NCBI RefSeq assembly: GCF_963662255.1
Contig: NC_085059.1
Coordinates: 5,489,234-5,553,233 of the forward strand
Direction: 5' to 3'
DNA: 64,000 nucleotides
DNA from: Cinclus cinclus
Lineage: Eukaryota > Chordata > Aves > Passeriformes > Cinclidae
The translations under genes were made by a program, and so were the position numbers. Of the stretch, positions 1-10,049 are shown in pieces. Numbering within the stretch: the first letter of the stretch is position 1; each line of letters opens with the position of its first letter. Under the pieces are notes generated by a model. That model was given only the letters and a program-made list of their open reading frames with translations. It searched no databases and was not told the origin of the DNA.

Positions 1-644
1 AAAACCATGAGGTCGCTCTTGGCCGCGCCGTCCGCCACGCACAGGCTGCGGCTGTGGCGCTGCGAGTACGACCAGCTGCCCACTTCGCTGGCGCACACCA
101 GCGTCGTGGGCCCGGGCCCCGAGAGCACGGCCGCCCGCGGCGCCCAGCGCGACGCCCCGTACAGCACCAGGGCCAGCAGGAACAGGCTGGACACGGCGCA
201 GATCGCCACCACCAGCCACACGTTGGTCGCCGCGCTGGCCGCGCCGGCGCCGAGCTCCACGCCCGACGCCGACCGCGACCCCGACGCCGACCACGACGAC
301 GACGAGGACGAGGAGGAGGAGAGCGACGATCCCGGGCCCGCGGCCAGCGCCGCCTCGGCCGCCTCGAGCAGCGACACGCTGAGCGTGGCCGTGGCCGAGC
401 GCGCCGGCTCGCCGTGGTCGCGCACGACGATCAGCAGCCTCTGGCGAGGGCCGTCCGCCTCGTCCAGCGGCCGCGCCGTGCTCACCTCGCCGCTGTAGAG
501 CCCCACGCGGAACGGGCCCTTGCCCCGCGGCTCCCACAGCTCGTAGCGCAGCCACGCGTTGTAGCCCGAGTCGGCGTCCACGGCGCGGATCTTCGCCACC
601 ACCTGGCCCGCCGGCGCCCCCCACGCCGCCCACGCCCACAGCGT

Positions 645-679
<35 letters not shown>

Positions 680-2483
680 GCCCCGAGCCCGGCCCCGAGG
701 ACGCCTCGGCCGCCACGGCGCCCGCCTCCGCCGCCGAGCCCGCGGGCGGCAGCAGCAGCGCCGGCGCGTTGTCGTTCTCGTCCAGCACGAAGAGCTGCAC
801 CGTGGCGTTGCCGCACAGCGGCGGCTCCCCCGCGTCCACCGCGCGCACCTCGAACTGCAGCACCTGCAGCTCCTCGTAGTCCAAGGGCTGCAGCGCCCAC
901 AGCCGCCCGCTCTCCGCGTCCACCGACACGTAGCTCGACGCCGCACGCCACCCGCCGCCCACGGCCCCCGACGACCACGACGGAGCCGCGGCCCCGCCGC
1001 CCACGCCGCCCTCCCACACCGAGTAGCTCACGCGCCCGTTGCCCGCCTCGTCCGGGTCCCGCGCCCACAGCCGCGCCAGCTCCGCGCCCGCCGCGTTGTT
1101 CTCCCGCGCCAGCACCGTGTACACGGCCTGCGAGAACGCGGGCGCGTTGTCGTTCACGTCCGACACCGGCACCCGCAGCCCGCGGCTGGCGCGCAGCGCC
1201 GGCGCCCCGCCGTCCTCCGCACGCACCTCCACCTCGTACTCCGACACCCGCTCCCGGTCCAGCGCCTCGCGCAGCACCAGCGAGTACGAGCCCGCGAACG
1301 TCGCCTCCAGACCGAACGGCGACGCCGGCCACACCCAGCACCGCACGCGCCCGTTCGCCCCCGAGTCTCGGTCCGACACGCTCAGCAGGGCCACCACCGT
1401 CCCCACCGACGCGTCCTCCGACACCGGCACCGACAGCGACGTCACCCACACCTCCGGCGCGTTGTCGTTCACGTCCAGCACCTCCAGCACCACCTTGCAG
1501 TGACCCGACAGCGGAGGCGTCCCTTTATCAGTCGCGTCCACTTGCAGGCGATACAGACTAACATCCTCATAGTCCAAGTTACCCAGAAGACGGATCTCTC
1601 CGCTCTTTCTGTCAATTCTGAAAATGTCTCTTCCATCCTGCGGGGACACGATCTGGACCGAATAGGAAATATTACTGTTCGACCCCTCATCCAAATCCGT
1701 GGCATTTACTTTGACCACCAAAGTGCCTCGTTCGGCGTTTTCGGGCAGCTGTACTTTGTACACGGACTGGTTGAATTGCGGCATGTTGTCATTCACATCC
1801 AGCACCGAGATCAGCAGCTCCATTGTCCCCGTCAGAGACGGCCGGCCCCCGTCACTCGCCGTCAGCACCAACCGGTGCAAGGGAATCGTCTCCCGGTCCA
1901 GAGATCTCCTGAGCACCAAGAATAAGGACTCAGCGTCCTCCTCGGTTTTTTGTAAATCCAGCGAGAAGTGCTCGCTGGGACTGAGCGTGTAGGAGAGCTG
2001 CGCGTTCGCTCCAATATCCGCATCCGACGCGCCCTCCAGCGGGAAACGAGACCCCGGCAGGGTGGTGAATTCCGCGATGCTGAGGTTTTTTCGGGCGGCG
2101 GGGAAGGCGGGGGCATTGTCGTTGATGTCGGTGACCTCCAGCTGCACATGGAAGACGCGCAGCGGCCGCTCCAGCAGCACCTCCAGGCGCAGCGCGCACG
2201 GCGCGCTCTTGCCGCACAGCTCCTCCCGGTCGAGCCGCGAGCTCACCAGCAGCGCGCCGCTCGCCCCGCTCACCTCCACGCTCGCCCGCCGGCCCTGCGC
2301 CACCAGCCGCAGCCGCCGCGCCTCCGCCTCGCCCGCCTCCAGCCCCAGGTCCTGCGCCAGACGGCCCACCACCGTGCCGGCCTTGGCTTCCTCCGGCACC
2401 GAGTACCGCACCTGCCCGCCCGCCAGCGCCCAGGCCGCCTGCAGCACCAGCACCCGCAGCACCGCACCACAACGCTCGCCCAT
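1..2483 (-). CDS. PCDHA: Protocadherin alpha variable exon, copy 1 (3' end cut by window edge)
   Basis: This is an alpha-type clustered protocadherin exon starting at the ATG on 2483-2481, the first residue of the signal peptide MGERCGAVLRVLVLQ. I translated the EC2-EC3 part by hand from the minus strand and found it open. The rest matches the other five copies in frame, with a net 9-nt difference that keeps frame. By alignment with copy 2, about the last 79 nt of the exon (26 codons and the splice donor) lie outside the window. EC2-EC3 is unique to this copy: EC2 has SLDLQKTEEDAESLF and EC3 has VQIVSPQDGRDIFRID. The EC2/EC3 linker reads DVNDNMP, where the other copies have DxNDNAP. The Gly-Ser hexanucleotide run of EC6 is longer and interrupted by Pro (GPGSGPGSGS), and the stretch before the membrane has an extra residue. 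The product should be a homophilic adhesion protein of the neuronal surface once spliced to constant exons to the left. Confidence 0.9.
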
Positions 2484-2926
2484 CCCTGCACGCACCGCCG
2501 CCGCTGCTCTCGCTCCACCCGCCGCCGCCGCCGCTGTGGCTCTGGCTGCCGGCCCCGGCACGGGCCCCGCACGGCTCCCCGCCGCCGCCCGGACGCACCG
2601 GCTCTGCTGCCCGGCCCGCGCCGCCCCCCCGCGCTCACAGCCGGGCTCTCCGCCGCACCGGGGCGGAGCCGCCCACACGCCGTTCCTGAGCCTGCAGCGA
2701 CACCGTGCGCTGCTCCGCCGCCTCACGCCAGCCGCCACACTGCCTCTGCCTCCGCTCCGTAGTTTTTCGCTTCTAAACTAGATCGTCTTTCATTTCATTT
2801 TGCCCTTATTTTCTTTCTTTTGTTTCCTTTTCCTTACCCTTTCTGTTAATTTCCAAAAAGTCTCTGGAGGCAGACAGCAGACAAATCATGTCGGATCCGC
2901 CAATTCCTCTTAGATGACTTCAGTGT
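2484..2926 (-). promoter_or_regulatory. Leader and candidate promoter of alpha copy 1
   Basis: The GC-rich 5' leader (2484 to about 2745) is nearly identical in all six copies. Upstream lies an element aligning with a conserved box of the other promoters. On the minus strand it reads GTCTGACACTGAAG at about 2918-2931, with CACT at 2925-2922 where most copies have CGCT. In mammals the promoter box (CSE) of clustered Pcdh genes has a CGCT core and binds CTCF. The assignment here is an inference from alignment. Confidence 0.45.
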
Positions 2927-2930
2927 CAGA

Positions 2931-5900
2931 CAAGAGAATATTCTAATGGACCCAGAAGCTCTTCACAACCAGCTTCACCCAGCGATTAGAGGTAAGTTCG
3001 TCGCGTGCTGCTCATCTCCTTTGCGGTTGATTCGTTTCTCTTCTTTGTCATCCTTTGCTCCTAATTACCTCCTTCAGACCATCTCATGTTTTTATCTTCT
3101 CTCACTTCTTTTATATCCTCCTTTCTTGCTCTCCACCCTTCCTGCACCCTATGAGACCATCTGTGCCAAACCAGTAAACTCGTCTGTCCGTCCATCCTTC
3201 CTCTCTGGAATCCTTCCTTCTCGTCCCTCTCCTTACGCACACACACTCTGCTCTTCTCTCCTGTTCTCTCTTTCATCTCCTTTGTCTCATTAATCAATGT
3301 CTTGTTCCACGTGATTACATCACCCTCCCCATGAAGCACCAACACGCCACGGGTAGCAGTTCCCGTTCCTCTCTGCTCCCGTCTTTCATCTCTCCAGTCA
3401 AGGAACAAACTTCCTGCTCACTTCAAGTCTGTGCCGGGCTGACAGAGCGCTCTTGCACCTCAACGTCTGGAAGGAAACCACGCTCTGCAGACCCCATCCT
3501 CTCAAGGGAGAGAATTCACAGCCCTCTGAAACACTGGACAAATCCCGAGGTACCCGGACATTACTGCAAACAGACTTCACTAAGCACAAACAACCCAGGG
3601 TAATCTTTACTCCAGGGATTCAAACACACCACGGCTCAGCAACCAATTCCTCATGAACGCTGAATAATTACGGAACAACCACAGCTCCAAACACTCTTCA
3701 TACACCTCGATGAAGAACCATTCTTCAGGCCTCATTTGGCACCTGTATGATGAATGTACCTTTCTGCCTTCATGTTCCAGGCAGGCCAGCACAGTCAGAA
3801 ACACACAGCGAGATTGTCCATCCCCAGGGGCATTACAGCCCGTGGAATGCCTCTGTGCAGCCTGATCCACAGGGTAAAGGCAACAAAGTCATTGTATCTG
3901 TGTCGTTTTCTCTGGCAACGCACGCCCGACTCCCACCACATCCACTCTGAGAAATGGTTTGGGGTCCCTTCTGCATCCGTGCTTCTGTTATTTGCCCCTA
4001 CTCTGTCTGGACAAAGAAGACAGAAAGGAGAGGAGGCAGTGGCACACTGCTGATCCAGGAAAGCAATCATAGAATTTCTGACACTGGAAGGCACCCAGAA
4101 GGATCATCCAGCTGAACTCCAAATCCAGGCACGTTTGGTCAATCCAAAATGAAGAATCCATGGCCAAAGACATATCAAGGTACAACTGTCATTCAGACTC
4201 ATCTTTAGGGAACAGCAACTTACCTCAAGCATCCCTGCCTCCTTCTTCAGAAAAGATTTACATTCAAGGCAGGGAATTGGTTCTGAAGTCTGTTTTCCTT
4301 CAATGTTATCAGTAATTTCAGGGGAAGAGGAACACGGGGAAATGACCCACATTCTGCAAAAGCCTCTAAATCACTGAACAGAGCACAGTGCACTTCAAAC
4401 ACTTGTATCACATGCCAAGTAGGAGAGACCTGGCAAATCCAAGGACATTCTCCCAGCGTCAACCTCAGCTTAGAAGATTGGAAAATCCATCCCTCATACT
4501 GATGGTCAGCTGCTGGAGACTCTCCTACCTGACAGCGGCCAAAATTCAGCAGTCTGCATTTCATTCGCTGTTACCAACACATTGCCAATGCAAAATAAGA
4601 AAAAAAAAAACAAACCCGAGGTTTCTGGTAAAATGAGAGAAGAAAACTAGAAGATCGCATTCCATCATATCAAAATGCCACGTCTGGCAACATCTTGATT
4701 ATGGACAGAATTTTCTCCACTCACTCTCAAGACAAGAGCATGAATGTAAACAAGGTGAGCTTCAGAGAAGGGTAATCGAGCAAGACTGAAATTTCAAAAA
4801 GCTCCTATTTAGCCAACACCATATTTTCAAAAGCAAGTGCTCTGAGATGGGTAAGGATGATGTCCTCACATCTGGCAGGAAGGGCATGGAGAATACCAAG
4901 GATAGACAGCACTTCAGAAGGACCTGAGAGGATCCCAGGCATGCAACCCCAAGGAACGGGTGACTTCATAAGGTTCCCCAGTGGAATCCTCCACCCCAAG
5001 CTCTGGGAAATCAATCTCCAGCTGAGCAGCTGGAGCTTTCTTGCCCAATGACAGAGCTTGTGCCACACAGCATCTCCAGTTCCTCCCTACAGAAACTTCC
5101 CCACTCAGAGTCACCCTCTCCATGATGGAGGGCCCAAGGAATACTCCATGCCACTCGGAGGATTGCAGCTGCAGCAGCCAAACTGCCCCACCACAACAGC
5201 TTGGCCCAGCAATAAAACCCACTCTGAGCACGATCCAGGCCTTCACACATCCCACCCTTCCTTCACAATTGGCACAAACAACTTATGAAGGGATGCAAAA
5301 CCACAGAACTTCTGCCAGGCCCTGTGAAATTCACACTAAATGCTCTGTGCTTTTTCAGCAGTCTCAGATGGAAATGATGTGTTCTCACCACAGAAGCACA
5401 CATGAGAGATGTTTAAAATTCTGGGATCAGAGTGACACCTCTGATCCCGGTGCAGATTGATTTGGTTTTGAGAGAACCACACCAAATGCTGAAGCACAAG
5501 CATGGTCACAGTATCCACTGTAGGGGAGAATTTCTACAATGATATCAGGGCTGCTCTGGAAGGTTTGCTGTGGTTGTGCAGGCATCACGGTTGAGCATGA
5601 CCAGGGGTTGATCACCCCATTTCTAAAGAGGCTGATCATCCAAATGCTCAGGTCAGAGAAATGTGGCACACACAGATTATACCCTCCTCCTCAGCACATC
5701 CTCCTCCAAATCCCACTTGACAAAGAGATAGGAACAGTCAAATTCATATCAAGAGATGAGGAAATTGCTATCGATGTGCATCCCTACACAGGAACTGCAG
5801 CAAGCTCAAGTCCTACCCTCCCACATTGCATTTCTCAAAGAGGGAAGTGATTCATGGAACAAAATTCATCATCGCATTTCCTCTTACCATCATATATTGC

Positions 5901-7033
5901 ACAATAATGATGTAACAGCACAAATTACTTCCTGTGGAAGGAGATCTTCATCACCCCAAAGGACTCTGTGGCCATTTCAATAGCACACAGCACAGCAAGT
6001 TCCACAAAGCCTCCAACAGGAGAACCTTAGAACCTTGCAATGGATCCCACAGTGAAGCAAGCTGTGCCCATCCCACCTCATAGTTTTCTCTAGGTTACAT
6101 TCATTCATCATAGGTATCCTTCATTCATCACTCTAACTCTAAGACATGAGTTCTCAAGACAACCACAGCATCACTAATTCTTGTCTTAAGACAGGGCCCA
6201 TGGACTTCCCAATGAATCCCACCTTCCTTGGGCAACTCTTCCCTCTGCTCAAGGGTGCATTAAAAATAAACCCCTGAGCCTTACTCCACCACTGCTGCAA
6301 TCACTTTCATAAACATGCTACAGTTGTCTTCTTCCAAAGGAAGCAATGAAGATATAAGGGAAAAGATTCTAGTAGAAGTCCATACTGCCTTTCCTAACTT
6401 CTTAAGGACTCTAATGATAGAAACTAAAGGCAGAATTGTTGTTTCCACAAAGAGCCAAATATTTGAAGTCCCAGATGTCATGTTCTGTCCCATCTCTTCC
6501 TAGGAAAATAAAAGAGGACAGGCACCAAAAAATAATCCAGTCCTAATACCAACATGGTCTGCAGTCAGCAAAGACATTAAGTCAATACAAAGGGACTGGG
6601 GGATTGTTACCACCACAAGGAGTTTTGTATTTGTGCACCAAGCTCACACCGAAACCCTACACGCAATGAAGTAAGAAAGTTGCCTGCAAAGCTGTAACCT
6701 TGGGCACCTCTCACTGAAACCGGCAGTGATTTCATTCGAGGGTACAACTCCTGCCCAACGAGGCAACACTCAGCTGCGGATGGTAAATGCTCTGCCGTCC
6801 ATAATAGCTTAAGATTGCTGCTTCGACGCACACCAACAAATTGTGAAATCACGAGAGGACATGGCGTGAGATGGAAATGTCGAATTAATATCCTCTAACA
6901 CCCCCTGCCATGAGAGAGCGGGGGCAGAGCCGCGCTACATGGAGGAACTACCCACGGGGCGGGAGAAAATTAACAGAGAGGTGAAAAGGCGGGAGAGGAG
7001 AGAACGAGAGACGAGCAAGGAAGCAGCACTGAC
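2931..7033. repeat. Alpha spacer block A (duplicated intergenic unit)
   Basis: This spacer between copies 1 and 2 is closely repeated as block B (10050-14087) and block E (30457-34564), in the same order and orientation. Its last 1.2 kb (about 5670-6935) is nearly base-for-base the same as 33200-34466. It contains no credible gene. Short open frames in it are preserved among blocks only because the DNA itself is preserved. Confidence 0.9.
4065..4122. mobile_element. CR1-like fragment in spacer A
   Basis: AATCATAGAATTTCTGACAC then GGATCATCCAGCTGAACTCC resemble the AATCATAGAAT ... GATCATCTAGTCCAAC end of CR1 elements. Short and diverged. Confidence 0.4.
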
Positions 7034-7753
7034 CGTGTCGAGGAGAGCGGAGGGCTCCGGCTGCGTGTCCTTGGCCGCGGCGCCGGGCGGCGGCGGAGGG
7101 AAATTGGGGCTGAAAACCATGAGGTCGCTCTTGGCCGCGCCGTCCGCCACGCACAGGCTGCGGCTGTGGCGCTGCGAGTACGACCAGCTGCCCACTTCGC
7201 TGGCGCACACCAGCGTCGTGGGCCCGGGCCCCGAGAGCACGGCCGCCCGCGGCGCCCAGCGCGACGCCCCGTACAGCACCAGGGCCAGCAGGAACAGGCT
7301 GGACACGGCGCAGATCGCCACCACCAGCCACACGTTGGTCGCCGCGCTGGCCGCGCCGGCGCCGAGCTCCACGCCCGACGCCGACCGCGACCCCGACGCC
7401 GACCAGGACGACGAGGACGAGGAGGAGGAGAGCGACGATCCCGGGCCCGCGGCCAGCGCCGCTTCGGCCGCCTCGAGCAGCGACACGCTGAGCGTGGCCG
7501 TGGCCGAGCGCGCCGGCTCGCCGTGGTCGCGCACGACGATCAGCAGCCTCTGGCGAGGGCCGTCCGCCTCGTCCAGCGGCCGCGCCGTGCTCACCTCGCC
7601 GCTGTAGAGCCCCACGCGGAACGGGCCCTTGCCCCGCGGCTCCCACAGCTCGTAGCGCAGCCACGCGTTGTAGCCCGAGTCGGCGTCCACGGCGCGGATC
7701 TTCGCCACCACCTGGCCCGCCGGCGCCCCCCACGCCGCCCACGCCCACAGCGT

Positions 7754-7794
<41 letters not shown>

Positions 7795-9586
7795 GCCCCG
7801 AGGACGCCTCGGCCGCCACGGCGCCCGCCTCCGCCGCCGAGCCCGCGGGCGGCAGCAGCAGCGCCGGCGCGTTGTCGTTCTCGTCCAGCACGAAGAGCTG
7901 CACCGTGGCGTTGCCGCACAGCGGCGGCTCCCCCGCGTCCACCGCGCGCACCTCGAACTGCAGCACCTGCAGCTCCTCGTAGTCCAAGGGCTGCAGCGCC
8001 CACAGCCGCCCGCTCTCCGCGTCCACCGACACGTAGCTCGACGCCGCACGCCACCCGCCGCCCACGGCCCCCGACGACCACGACGGAGCCGCGGCCCCGC
8101 CGCCCACGCCGCCCTCCCACACCGAGTAGCTCACGCGCCCGTTGCCCGCCTCGTCCGGGTCCCGCGCCCACAGCCGCGCCAGCTCCGCGCCCGCCGCGTT
8201 GTTCTCCCGCGCCAGCACCGTGTACACGGCCTGCGAGAACGCGGGCGCGTTGTCGTTCACGTCCGACACCGGCACCCGCAGCCCGCGGCTGGCGCGCAGC
8301 GCCGGCGCCCCGCCGTCCTCCGCACGCACCTCCACCTCGTACTCCGACACCCGCTCCCGGTCCAGCGCCTCGCGCAGCACCAGCGAGTACGAGCCCGCGA
8401 ACGTCGCCTCCAGACCGAACGGCGACGCCGGCCACACCCAGCACCGCACGCGCCCGTTCGCCCCCGAGTCTCGGTCCGACACGCTCAGCAGGGCCACCAC
8501 CGTCCCCACCGACGCGTCCTCCGACACCGGCACCGACAGCGACGTCACCCACACCTCCGGCGCGTTGTCGTTCACGTCCAGCACCTCCAGCACCACCTTG
8601 CAGTGACCCGACAGAGGAGGTGAACCCTTATCTGCTCCTTTAATGTGCAATTCGTATAAAGTCACGGTTTCGAAGTCCAGGGCACCTTTCAGTCTGATCT
8701 CTCCACTATTTGCATCGATACTGAATAAATCTCCTGCTGAGGGGGGAACAATAGTAACAATAGCATATAAAATTTCACCATAGATTCCTTTGTCCGCATC
8801 CGTGGCGTTCACCTGTGCTACAAGAGTCCCCACTAAAGCGTCCTCGGGCAAAAGTACGTTATATGCAGACTGGTTGAACTGGGGTGCGTTGTCATTCACA
8901 TCCAGCACCGAGATCAGCAGCTCCATTGTCCCCGTCAGAGACGGCCGGCCCCCGTCACTCGCCGTCAGCACCAACCGGTGCACGGGAATCGTCTCCCGGT
9001 CCAGAGATTTCGTGAGTATCAGAAACAGTGACTTACTGCGAGAGTTACTGTTTTCTTCCTCTATTCTAAAATGCTCGCTGGGGCTGAGTGTGTAGGAGAG
9101 CTGTGCGTTCGCTCCGATATCCGCATCCGACGCGCCCTCCAGCGGGAAACGAGACCCCGGCAGGGTGGTGAATTCCGCGATGCTGAGGTTTTTTCGGGCG
9201 GCGGGGAAGGCGGGGGCATTGTCGTTGATGTCGGTGACCTCCAGCTGCACATGGAAGACGCGCAGCGGCCGCTCCAGCAGCACCTCCAGGCGCAGCGCGC
9301 ACGGCGCGCTCTTGCCGCACAGCTCCTCCCGGTCGAGCCGCGAGCTCACCAGCAGCGCGCCGCTCGCCCCGCTCACCTCCACGCTCGCCCGCCGGCCCTG
9401 CGCCACCAGCCGCAGCCGCCGCGCCTCCGCCTCGCCCGCCTCCAGCCCCAGGTCCTGCGCCAGACGGCCCACCACCGTGCCGGCCTTGGCTTCCTCCGGC
9501 ACCGAGTACCGCACCTGCCCGCCCGCCAGCGCCCAGGCCGCCTGCAGCACCAGCACCCGCAGCACCGCACCACAACGCTCGCCCAT
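7034..9586 (-). CDS. PCDHA: Protocadherin alpha variable exon, copy 2
   Basis: The exon encodes 851 residues from ATG 9586-9584 to the splice donor ACG|GTCAGT at 7034/7033. Approximate layout: signal peptide 1-23; EC1 24-127 with the clustered-Pcdh disulfide loop C90-x5-C96; EC2 128-236; EC3 237-344; EC4 345-449; EC5 450-577 with a Gly/Ala/Ser-rich insert around 492-517; EC6 578-705 with a (GS)n run near 597-611; a Ser-rich stretch 718-738; membrane helix 751-772; cytoplasmic part 773-851. The cytoplasmic motifs GSWSYSQRHSR and KSDLMVFSP are alpha-type. Calcium-binding DxNDNAP and LDRE motifs recur at the EC boundaries. I chose this start because a good signal peptide begins here, although the frame stays open for 85 codons upstream. 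EC2 carries RIEEENSNSRSKSLF and EC3 carries TIVPPSAGDLFSID. Both are shared with copy 5. No RGD is present in EC1, unlike mammalian alpha proteins. Confidence 0.95.
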
Positions 9587-10047
9587 CCCTGCACGCACCG
9601 CCGCCGCTGCTCTCGCTCCACCCGCCGCCGCCGCCGCTGTGGCTCTGGCTGCCGGCCCCGGCACGGGCCCCGCACGGCTCCCCGCCGCCGCCCGGACGCA
9701 CCGGCTCTGCTGCCCGGCCCGCGCCGCCCCCCCGCGCTCACAGCCGGGCTCTCCGCCGCACCGGGGCGGAGCCGCCCACACGCCGTTCCTGAGCCTGCAG
9801 CGACACCGTGCGCTGCTCCGCCGCCTCACGCCAGCCGCCACACTGCCTCTGCCTCCGCTCCGTCATGGCTGTTTCCTCCGCTTTTGCTCTTCCCACTGTG
9901 ATCGTCTTTCATTTTATTCTTCCGTTATTTCCTTTCTCTTCTCTACCGTTTTCTTTAGCCGTTCTTGTAACTCGCAAGAAGCCTCCGGCGCCACACAGCA
10001 GTGAAAACAAGTCGCATCCACCCATTCTCCTTACGTGGCTTTAGCGT
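9587..10047 (-). promoter_or_regulatory. Leader and candidate promoter of alpha copy 2
   Basis: The shared GC-rich leader runs to about 9840, then a stretch common only to copies 1, 2 and 5. The candidate conserved box on the minus strand is GGTCTAACGCTAAAGCC, with the CGCT core at 10046-10043, about 460 bp above the ATG. A second shared block, GGCGCCGGAGG, lies about 60 bp nearer the gene, around 9981-9991. Confidence 0.5.
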
Positions 10048-10049
10048 TA

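Noticed and set aside
54..1925. Long plus-strand open frames of 480-623 codons opposite the alpha exons (also 7166, 14220, 20298, 27428 and 34697)
   Set aside because: They are rich in Arg, Ala, His and Pro, have no domain similarity, and recur only because the GC-rich coding exon on the other strand recurs.
1..2483. Possibility that alpha copy 1 is a pseudogene
   Set aside because: Hand translation of the private EC2-EC3 part is open, and the net length difference to copy 2 is a multiple of three. The frame simply runs off the window edge.
3754..4053. Small open frames repeated in spacers A, B and E (for example the 99-codon frames)
   Set aside because: They are conserved only because the spacers were recently duplicated. 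They are absent from the diverged spacers C, D and F, and frames overlap on both strands.
13..8552. Minus-strand Gly/Ala/Arg-rich frames of 500-540 codons inside the alpha exons
   Set aside because: These are out-of-frame shadows of the cadherin reading frame. The correct frame carries cadherin motifs throughout.
9587..9841. Upstream in-frame ATG giving an 85-residue N-terminal extension of alpha copy 2
   Set aside because: The extension is low-complexity Arg/Ala/Gly, and a clear signal peptide begins at the ATG on 9586.
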